Origin: Balneolia bacterium
GTDB taxonomy: Bacteria; Bacteroidota; Rhodothermia; Balneolales; Cyclonatronaceae
Reading direction: 5' to 3'
Assembly: GCA_022565795.1 (NCBI GenBank)
Contig: JAIUMA010000025.1
Span: forward strand, 1-42,882
Length of the DNA: 42,882 bases
Shown here: one piece after another, positions 6,685-13,032 of the stretch
Layout of the letters: every line of letters begins with the position of its first letter
Numbering within the stretch: position 1 is the stretch's first letter
Notes under the pieces: generated by a model
Told to the model about the DNA's origin: nothing
Database searches by the model: none
Seen by the model: the letters and a program-made list of their open reading frames with translations, nothing else
Position numbers and translations under genes: made by a program

Positions 6685-9480
6685 ATGGATCCTACATCCT
6701 GGAAACACGCGTTTGAGCTTTTCGATACCTACGGCGACCTGCCTATAGATGACTTCATGACTCGAATCGAGAAGCTCCCGCTTGATCAAGAAGTCAAGAA
6801 TATACTCCTTAAGCTAAAAACCTCGGAAAAAGCATCATCCGACTATTTTGATAACCTCGGTGAAAAACTCACCAGTATGGTGAAGCCCGAGACGCCTAAA
6901 AAACTGGGCGACTGGAACGTGCTTGAACACATTGAAACTGGAGGTATGAGCTCCGTCTATCTGGTTGAGCGAAATGATGAAAGCTTTTCCATGAAGGCCG
7001 CAGCAAAGCTGATCCACTTCGGTGGCTACAATCCGCGCATTCTGAAGCGCTTCAAGCGCGAAGTTGAGTTTCTGACGCTGCTTGATCATCCCAACATCAC
7101 CCGCATCATCGACTGGGGCGTGGCCGGCGAGGGTGTTCCCTGGTACATCATGGAGTACGTTGAAGGAGTACCCATCACCTGCTACTGTCAGGAAAATGAG
7201 CTGAATCTGAATCAGCGTCTGGAGCTGTTCACCAAGGTATGTGATGCCGTGCAGCACGCGCATAAAAACCTGGTAATCCACCGCGATCTGAAACCAACAA
7301 ATATCTTTGTGGATAAAAGCGGCGAGGTGAAGCTTCTCGATTTTGGCATTGCAAAAGCCATCTCACCGGGACCGTCCGACGCGCAGGACCACATGCTCAC
7401 CATGGACAATCAGGCGCTCATGACGCCCGTCTATGCTTCACCGGAGCAGCTGGGCAGCGAGCCTCTCAGCACCGCTTCCGACGTCTATTCGCTCGGTATC
7501 ATTCTTCATGAGCTTGTAACGGGCCAGCGGCCGTACAGTTTTAATGAAGTGAATCCTGTGAAAATGCTCGCCCAGATGAAGGAGCAGCCGCTGGAAAGGC
7601 CCTCTGCTGTTTTCGGCAGCACGAAGGAGAAGCCCAGGGGAATCAGGAAAAACAGGCTCAATCCGGAACTGGATGACATTCTTTTAACCGCTCTCCGGTT
7701 TGAACCAGAGCGTCGCTACGGCTCGGCCGAGCAGTTGGCACGGGATATCCGAAACCTGATGAGCAACAAACCTATAATGGCCCGTCCTGATTCAAAAGGC
7801 TATCGCTTCAAAAAGTTTGTTCAGCGTCATAAAGCTGGTGTTGCGGCTTCAGCCTTTTCATTGCTGGTGCTTGTAGCGGCCGCGGGTATTGTATTCTGGC
7901 AGGCCGAACAGACCAAAACGCAGGCCGAGCGCGCCGTAGCTATGAAGGATTTTTTGGTAACTATGGTTTCAGCCTCCAATCCTTTTATAGGTCCGGGCGA
8001 AACGCCAACGGTTCGGGATATGCTGGAATATGGTTCGCGGAACGTAGAAGAGGAACTAAGTGAGCAGCCGCTGCTGGCTGCCGAAATGCTGGGCGTAATC
8101 GGGACCAGTTTCCACGGGCTTGGTGAAGCCGGTAAAGCCAGGGAATACCTCGAAAGATCTATGCAGCTGGCTTCTAAAAACGGCGGGTTGGACCCGATAA
8201 CCGAAGCCCAAAACCGGGCTACCCATGCCCATACTATGATTGGAACAGGTGAAACCGAAGCAGCTCGTGAGCTGGCCAGAGCTGCGCTTAGGGACGTTGA
8301 GAACGTTAGCGGCTCGGAGCAGGTTCGGGGTACCCTGCTCAACATCATTGCTGGTACCTATTTCATAACGGCTGAATATGATACTGCTCTGGAATACGCG
8401 CTTGAGGCTATGGATCTCACCTGCAGCGCCTATGGAGAAACGCATAGCAGCTGTATTCAGACGAACATCGAGCTTCAGTATTTTTATGAGCGCGTAGGGG
8501 AAAACGAAAAAGCACTTGATGCTTCCGGGCGCGCCTGGGAACTGGCCATGGAGCGCTATGCAGACAACCCGCATCCTCAATTGGTGATGGCCGCTGGTGC
8601 TTACGGCAGCGCCCTCTCCCTGTTTGCCCGCAACGATGAGGCCATCCCGCTGCTGGAGCAAAACGTGCAGCACTCCCTCGATATTTACGGTGAAGATAAT
8701 TTCCGGTATGCCCGTGGAATGGACTGGCTCACGCTGGCGTATCAGGCGGCGGGACGCACCCATGATGTACTTACAACTATACAAAAGCTGATCCCGATCG
8801 GAGAAGCCGCTGTCCCACGGAATCCGCTCACTCCCGTATGGATGCATCGCGAGGTTCACTCGGCTGTTCATCTTCGTAAACCCGGTGTCGCACGACAGGC
8901 CCTTAGCGAACGCGGTGACCGGCTCCCTGAGCGCTACCCGGCTCACATCAGCCACGCCTACAGTATTTTTGAGCTGCTGATTCGCCATCAGGAGGGCGAG
9001 TCGGCTGCGGTGCTTCAGCAGGAAGCGCTTGAGCTGGTGATGCAGCTGGAAGAAGAAGGGTCGGGTCAGCTGAATGAAGCCCGCCTGGCCGCACTCTTGC
9101 TCAGCGTAGAAGCCGGCGACAGCGAAACCTCTGCCCGATTACTTGAAGACGCATCCGGAGCCAGAATCCAGAATGCAACGAGCGACGTAACTCCGGCTCG
9201 CTATTACATGCTGGAAGCGCGCTATCATTTCCTGAATGATGATGCTGAAAGCGCAGCCGAATCCCTTCGGAACGCAGAGGAAATTCTTAGTACCGCCCGT
9301 CATAACGACGGCCCATTCCTTGCCGAACACCGGGCACTCGAAGCAGAGCTGCTGTGTCGTACGGGAGAGACCGACAAAGGCAGAATGATGCTCGATTCAT
9401 CGCTAAGCTACTGGCAGGAAACCGCCCAAAGCGAGCTCGGAGAACAAACCATGCGGAACATGGCGGGAAGCTGCGAATGA
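6685..9480 (+). CDS. Transmembrane Ser/Thr protein kinase with TPR domain
   Basis: This is a 931-residue Hanks-type kinase. The kinase domain spans about residues 75-370: glycine loop ETGGMSSVYLVE, the lysine in AAAKLI, HRDLKPTN with His199-Arg200-Asp201, DFG at 219-221, and TPVYASPEQL in the activation segment. It is therefore an active RD-type kinase by sequence. One membrane segment lies at about 383-405 (AGVAASAFSLLVLVAAAG). The remaining 500 residues are helical and TPR-like (for example AREYLERSMQLA), presumably extracytoplasmic and sensing or scaffolding. The substrate is unknown. An N-terminal helical stretch of about 70 residues precedes the kinase. The layout matches a common kinase-TPR family in Bacteroidota and Planctomycetota. 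The RayT gene follows after 12 bp. Confidence 0.92.
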   Translation: MDPTSWKHAFELFDTYGDLPIDDFMTRIEKLPLDQEVKNILLKLKTSEKASSDYFDNLGEKLTSMVKPETPKKLGDWNVLEHIETGGMSSVYLVERNDESFSMKAAAKLIHFGGYNPRILKRFKREVEFLTLLDHPNITRIIDWGVAGEGVPWYIMEYVEGVPITCYCQENELNLNQRLELFTKVCDAVQHAHKNLVIHRDLKPTNIFVDKSGEVKLLDFGIAKAISPGPSDAQDHMLTMDNQALMTPVYASPEQLGSEPLSTASDVYSLGIILHELVTGQRPYSFNEVNPVKMLAQMKEQPLERPSAVFGSTKEKPRGIRKNRLNPELDDILLTALRFEPERRYGSAEQLARDIRNLMSNKPIMARPDSKGYRFKKFVQRHKAGVAASAFSLLVLVAAAGIVFWQAEQTKTQAERAVAMKDFLVTMVSASNPFIGPGETPTVRDMLEYGSRNVEEELSEQPLLAAEMLGVIGTSFHGLGEAGKAREYLERSMQLASKNGGLDPITEAQNRATHAHTMIGTGETEAARELARAALRDVENVSGSEQVRGTLLNIIAGTYFITAEYDTALEYALEAMDLTCSAYGETHSSCIQTNIELQYFYERVGENEKALDASGRAWELAMERYADNPHPQLVMAAGAYGSALSLFARNDEAIPLLEQNVQHSLDIYGEDNFRYARGMDWLTLAYQAAGRTHDVLTTIQKLIPIGEAAVPRNPLTPVWMHREVHSAVHLRKPGVARQALSERGDRLPERYPAHISHAYSIFELLIRHQEGESAAVLQQEALELVMQLEEEGSGQLNEARLAALLLSVEAGDSETSARLLEDASGARIQNATSDVTPARYYMLEARYHFLNDDAESAAESLRNAEEILSTARHNDGPFLAEHRALEAELLCRTGETDKGRMMLDSSLSYWQETAQSELGEQTMRNMAGSCE

Positions 9481-9492
9481 TGAGCGTCACCC

Positions 9493-10275
9493 TTGAAAAA
9501 ATTCCAAAACAAATACCGGATCGAATCAACCCGCCTGCGTAACTGGGACTACGGATGGGAGGCTTTGTATTACATCACCATTTGCACCAAAAACCGGGTA
9601 TGCTGGTTTGGTGATGTGATAAACAGTGAAATGCATTTGTCCGAAATTGGGCAAATCACGGAAAACGAATGGATAAAAACATTCGAAATCCGACCCGACA
9701 TGAATTTGACCATGGGCGAATTTGTGGTGATGCCCAACCATATCCACGCCATCATCGGAATCGGCAAAAACCGGTATAATGATCGTGATGGTGGTAACGC
9801 CGACGGTGGTGGTAACGCCGACCGTAGAGACGCGATGCATCGCGTCTCTACATCGGTGCCGGAATCACCACGGTCGGCGGATTCGCACCCGGATTCGGTG
9901 TCGGAATCACCACCATCGGCGGATTCGACCCCGTCATCGGTGTCGAAATCACCACGGACGCCGGATTCGACATCGCCGCCATCACCCGAAAACCACAAAA
10001 CCAAAAATCAATTCGGGCCGCAATCCAAAAATCAATTCGGGCCGCAATCCAAAAATTTGGCATCCATTGTCCGGGGATTTAAATCCGCCGTAACCATGCG
10101 GGCCCGATTGATACATCCCGAATTCGAATGGCACGTCCGTTTCCACGACCACATCATCCGGAATGACAAGGCGCTTCGTAATATTTCAAGGTACATCATC
10201 AACAACCCGAGGGATTGGAAGGGCGATACGTTTAACCCAGACAGACGCAGACCACGGAAACCGAAAGGGAAATGA
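9493..10275 (+). CDS. REP-associated tyrosine transposase (RayT/TnpA_REP-like)
   Basis: This 260-residue protein belongs to the single-strand Y1/HUH transposase group related to IS200/IS605 TnpA. Family landmarks are present: STRLRNWDYGWEALYYITICT (split about residues 12-32), the HUH motif VVMPNHIHAIIGI, the block NLASIVRGFKSAVT, HDHIIRN, and the C-terminal NISRYIINNP, whose Tyr is the likely nucleophile. Between the HUH motif and NLASIVRG lies an insert of roughly 80 residues, much of it Ser/Pro/Asp-rich, containing an in-frame palindrome and two tandem repeats. The TTG start is supported by family N-terminus alignment (MKKFQNKYRI). No flanking IS ends were found, so it is probably a resident single-copy gene. 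Activity is uncertain given the insert. Confidence 0.88.
   Translation: MKKFQNKYRIESTRLRNWDYGWEALYYITICTKNRVCWFGDVINSEMHLSEIGQITENEWIKTFEIRPDMNLTMGEFVVMPNHIHAIIGIGKNRYNDRDGGNADGGGNADRRDAMHRVSTSVPESPRSADSHPDSVSESPPSADSTPSSVSKSPRTPDSTSPPSPENHKTKNQFGPQSKNQFGPQSKNLASIVRGFKSAVTMRARLIHPEFEWHVRFHDHIIRNDKALRNISRYIINNPRDWKGDTFNPDRRRPRKPKGK
9824..9851. repeat. Perfect 28-bp palindrome inside the RayT gene
   Basis: The 28 bases form a perfect palindrome with half-site GTAGAGACGCGATG. It is read in frame as part of the transposase, encoding RRDAMHRVST across the site. Palindromic REP-like units are the usual targets and partners of RayT enzymes. This half-site resembles a dispersed palindrome I recall from Bacteroidota and cyanobacterial genomes. 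It occurs once in this window. Confidence 0.9.
9853..9978 (+). repeat. Three 42-bp in-frame tandem repeats (14 residues each)
   Basis: Three head-to-tail units start at 9853, 9895 and 9937. They encode SVPESPRSADSHPD, SVSESPPSADSTPS and SVSKSPRTPDSTSP. The units begin just after the palindrome and keep the transposase frame. No spacers separate them, so this is not a CRISPR array. Confidence 0.9.
10001..10056 (+). repeat. 24-bp in-frame tandem duplication
   Basis: Two identical 24-bp units (10001-10024 and 10025-10048) and the first eight bases of a third follow the 42-bp repeats. Each unit encodes the octapeptide KNQFGPQS. One copy of this segment is normal in the family, so this looks like a recent slippage or unequal-exchange duplication. 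Confidence 0.88.
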
Positions 10276-10331
10276 CCGGGTATAACCCTACTCCTTTTGT
10301 GGCTCAATTATTTTTTTAATCTACTCACCCC

Positions 10332-11381
10332 ATGCCCTTTCCCAAACATCTTCTCTCATTGTTCCCCATCCTGCTGTTCTTCATTTCATGCGCCAATGAT
10401 GATTCTGAGCCGAATGCAGTTATGGAAATTCCATTCGAGTCCGCTTTTGAGCTGAAAGAAACCATGCTTCTGCCGGAAGTCATATTTGGCACAATATCCT
10501 ATCTTGAAAGAGCATCCAACGGGGACCTTCTCATTGCCGATCAGTCCAGCAACCGAACCTGGCTTTACCTTAATGAAAGTGAAAGCTGGAAGGAACTTGT
10601 CTTGGAGGATTGTCATCCCGGCATTGAAACATTGATTATTGGAGCTGCTTTTTCGGATGACCACATTTTTCTGATTAACTCCCCTTCCCTGTCCGGTCAC
10701 AGCTTTATGCGCGACGGCAGCTGCGGCACTCGTTTAGCCGAATCATTTACCGTACCTGATTACATTACCGGACTGAATGATGGCTTTCTGGGCTATGTAA
10801 CCCGTCCGGGCGAAGACATTCCGCTTATAGTGCGATTCGATTCAAATGGAAATGCGCTGTGGGAAACCTCTTTTGATGAACATCCAAACCCGGTGTATTC
10901 AAACAGAGTAATGGGTGGCGGCATGGCCGTCGGTGAGGACGGACGGGCATTTATCACCAGCTCATCCGCGCCTGAGCTGCACGTTCTGGATACCGAAAGC
11001 GGAGCGTTCATTCAGCACATCAGTCCGCTGTTTGATGATGTCTTTGATGGCATCAACCCGGGATTCGACGAGCGCGCCTTCCCGGAAAGCTGGCATATGT
11101 GGTTATCCCGTACTGGTTCTCATATGCTTGTCGCCGGTTTAGGTTTATTAGATAACGACTATGTGCTGTTTTCAGCCCCAACGTTTGTGCCACAGGAAGA
11201 TGACGAAGATTTTTACCTCATCTACCGGCTATCAGATGGTGCTCAATACTACGTCCGTATTCCCGAAGAAAACGGATGGACAAACCTTATCAGTGGGGGC
11301 TACCTGCATGAAATCCATTTTGTTGAAGAACAAATCGAGCTCCGCATCTACGGTGTAAACGAAAACGGTTTCCCTCAATAA
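10332..11381 (+). CDS. Putative lipoprotein, beta-propeller-like
   Basis: This 349-residue protein is not assigned to a named family. The N-terminus has a lipoprotein signal peptide (HLLSLFPILLFFISC, Cys20), followed by an acidic linker with Asp at +2 and +3 positions. The rest shows repeated beta-strand patterns of the type SNGDLLIADQSSNRTWLY and EDGRAFITSSSAPELHVLD, like the 6-bladed propeller lipoproteins of Bacteroidota. It is likely held at the outer or inner membrane on the periplasmic side. The stop codon overlaps the A-run that forms the T-tract of the ackA terminator on the other strand. The gene lies 56 bp after RayT, with no hairpin between them. Confidence 0.75.
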   Translation: MPFPKHLLSLFPILLFFISCANDDSEPNAVMEIPFESAFELKETMLLPEVIFGTISYLERASNGDLLIADQSSNRTWLYLNESESWKELVLEDCHPGIETLIIGAAFSDDHIFLINSPSLSGHSFMRDGSCGTRLAESFTVPDYITGLNDGFLGYVTRPGEDIPLIVRFDSNGNALWETSFDEHPNPVYSNRVMGGGMAVGEDGRAFITSSSAPELHVLDTESGAFIQHISPLFDDVFDGINPGFDERAFPESWHMWLSRTGSHMLVAGLGLLDNDYVLFSAPTFVPQEDDEDFYLIYRLSDGAQYYVRIPEENGWTNLISGGYLHEIHFVEEQIELRIYGVNENGFPQ

Positions 11382-11419
11382 AAAAAGCCCCGACCAGGCT
11401 TTTGCCTAATCCGGGGCTT
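11381..11419 (-). terminator. Rho-independent terminator of ackA
   Basis: On the - strand an AAGCCCCG/CGGGGCTT stem (11412-11419 with 11385-11392) encloses a nested AGGC-TTTT-GCCT hairpin and is followed by a run of T (complement of A 11380-11386). The orientation of the T run makes it a terminator for ackA, about 70 bp after its stop. The + strand side has no T run. Confidence 0.85.
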
Positions 11420-11435
11420 GTCACACCACAAAAAA

Positions 11436-11475
11436 ACTTTGCGAAAATCCGCGCTATAATCTGCGAAAATCTGCG
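11436..11475. repeat. Degenerate direct repeat downstream of ackA
   Basis: GCGAAAATCCGCG (11441-11453) and CTGCGAAAATCTGCG (11461-11475) are near-identical words separated by CTATAAT. They lie between the ackA stop and its terminator, so they should be in its 3' untranslated RNA. Similar 'gcgaaaatctgcg' words are widespread in intergenic DNA of this group, as far as I recall. Confidence 0.5.
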
Positions 11476-11491
11476 TCCTTAGAGAGTCCTT

Positions 11492-12715
11492 CTAAATCCA
11501 GGGCGACTGTGCCGAAGCCTGAGCTATCTTAGCCGCATCTATGGCTATTACAAGCTCTTCGTTGGTTGGCACCACGTAGATTTCAACCTTGGAATCATCA
11601 GCGCTTATACGGGTCATTTCACCGGGCTGAACCGCGTTGTTACGGTCCTCGTCCAGCTTCACGCCCAGAAACTCCATTTGTTCAACCGATTTCTGCCGAA
11701 TGAGCGCTGAATTTTCGCCAATACCGGCGGTAAAAAGAATGGCATCACAGCCGTTCATCGCGGCCATATAGGAGCCGATATACTGCTTGATTTTGTAGGT
11801 GAAGACATCGATAGCCTGCTGACATCTCCTGTCTCCTTTCTCGGCTTCCGCTATCAGATCACGCATATCGGCTGCATACCCGCTAAGGCCAATCAGTCCG
11901 CTGTGACGATTCAGCAGCGCGTGCAGGTCGCTTAGAGGGAGCTCTTCCTTCTCCACGAGATAAAATAAAATTGAAGGATCCAAATCACCGCTTCGGGTGC
12001 CCATCACCAGTCCGGAAAGCGGTGTGAATCCCATCGAGGTGTCCACCGATTTACCGCCCTCAATGGCAGCGATGGACGCTCCGTTGCCTAAGTGACAGGT
12101 TATTACTTTCGTATCCTTAGAATCCTTTAAAATCAGCTTATAGTACTGCCGGCTCACATAGTAGTGTGATGTGCCGTGGAATCCGTACTTACGAATCTTA
12201 TAGCGACGATACAGTCGGTTGGGAATTCCGTACAAATAGGCTTTTGCAGGCAAAGAGTGATGGAACGCCGTATCGAATACGGCCACATGAGGCACATCCG
12301 GCAGGGCTTCCATAGCGGCTTCAATACCCCTCAGGTTAGGCGGATTATGCAGTGGCGCCAAATCGATAGCCTGCTCGATGGCTTCCTTCACGTCGTCATC
12401 AATCAAAACCGAGTCCTTGAACATATCGCTTCCGTGTACCACGCGGTGTCCCACGGCTTTAATATCTGAGGCTGATTTTACGATTTGTGAATCAGGGCTA
12501 AGTAAAAATCCGAGGATTTCCTTCAGGGCCTCTGTATGGTTCTGTATCGTTTTCGTTTCCTTTACTCTCTTCTGTCCGGCTGGCTCATGCTTTACAATAG
12601 CCGTTACCGCACCGATACGCTCAACCAGTCCCCGGCAGAGTCCCGACTGATCTTCGGTGTTTATCAGATCATATTTTACGGATGAGCTGCCGCAGTTAAT
12701 TACAAGTACAAGCAT
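11492..12715 (-). CDS. ackA: Acetate kinase
   Basis: The protein has 407 residues and converts acetate and ATP to acetyl-phosphate and ADP, reversibly, in the cytoplasm. Diagnostic segments are all present: VINCGSSSVKY at the N-terminus, GHRVVHGSDMF, FDTAFHHSLP, GFHGTSHYY, TCHLGNGASI, MGFTPLSGLVMGTRSGDLDP, and FTAGIGENS near residue 325. Length is typical. No phosphotransacetylase gene (pta) is adjacent within the window, which is the usual partner. The gene is monocistronic: its own terminator lies about 70 bp downstream and a divergent + strand gene lies upstream. Confidence 0.97.
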   Translation of the reverse strand: MLVLVINCGSSSVKYDLINTEDQSGLCRGLVERIGAVTAIVKHEPAGQKRVKETKTIQNHTEALKEILGFLLSPDSQIVKSASDIKAVGHRVVHGSDMFKDSVLIDDDVKEAIEQAIDLAPLHNPPNLRGIEAAMEALPDVPHVAVFDTAFHHSLPAKAYLYGIPNRLYRRYKIRKYGFHGTSHYYVSRQYYKLILKDSKDTKVITCHLGNGASIAAIEGGKSVDTSMGFTPLSGLVMGTRSGDLDPSILFYLVEKEELPLSDLHALLNRHSGLIGLSGYAADMRDLIAEAEKGDRRCQQAIDVFTYKIKQYIGSYMAAMNGCDAILFTAGIGENSALIRQKSVEQMEFLGVKLDEDRNNAVQPGEMTRISADDSKVEIYVVPTNEELVIAIDAAKIAQASAQSPWI

Positions 12716-12751
12716 TTTTCTCTATCTCTTAAAGGTTTATCTGTTTCATAG

Positions 12752-12763
12752 CTTTGTACAAAG
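12752..12763. promoter_or_regulatory. 12-bp palindrome upstream of ackA
   Basis: CTTTGTACAAAG is a perfect palindrome centred 42 bp upstream of the ackA start codon. The position fits an operator or promoter-overlapping site. It does not match a regulator site that I know. Confidence 0.3.
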
Positions 12764-12986
12764 GTAAGGAAAGTTTGTGAAGATTATTTCAAGTCTGGAT
12801 AAAAATCTAATAGCTTTATTCGATTTAGTGATTAGCACTTAATACCTCACCAATTTAACCCGTACTGCATACAGCAGTGATATATCTGAAAGGCAGCCGG
12901 AGCCGAAATCACAACTTCATATATCTTCATGATTTTTAACGGGAAATAAGAGTTTTTTTTCCGCATTAAGAGTCGTCAATTGCCTC

Positions 12987-13002
12987 GTGCTGTTGACAGC
13001 AC
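12987..13002. promoter_or_regulatory. Inverted repeat before the Kelch-like gene
   Basis: GTGCTGT and ACAGCAC are separated by TG, giving a 7-bp arm inverted repeat that ends 10 bp before the GTG and 31 bp before the ATG candidate starts. It could be an operator or a small hairpin in the 5' leader. Confidence 0.3.
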
Positions 13003-13032
13003 CTTTAACACGTGACCAAACACAGCTCTCCT

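Larger units (their letters stand above)
12716..13032. other. Divergent intergenic region between ackA and the Kelch-like gene
   Basis: This gap of about 317 bp has no gene. It holds a perfect 12-bp palindrome CTTTGTACAAAG (12752-12763), 36 bp upstream of ackA, and an inverted repeat GTGCTGT-TG-ACAGCAC (12987-13002) just before the + strand gene. Both promoters should be here, but no strong consensus was found. Confidence 0.55.

Noticed and set aside
8056-8988. A 310-residue antisense open frame within the kinase gene
   Set aside because: It is a shadow of the opposite strand; its translation has no domain pattern, while the kinase-TPR frame is clear.
9853-10056. Tandem repeats considered as a CRISPR array
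   Set aside because: The units have no spacers, lie in an open reading frame and differ by codon-scale substitutions.
10278-10288. GGGT/ACCC hairpin after RayT as an IS end or terminator
   Set aside because: The stem is four base pairs and there is no adjacent T run; it is likely chance.
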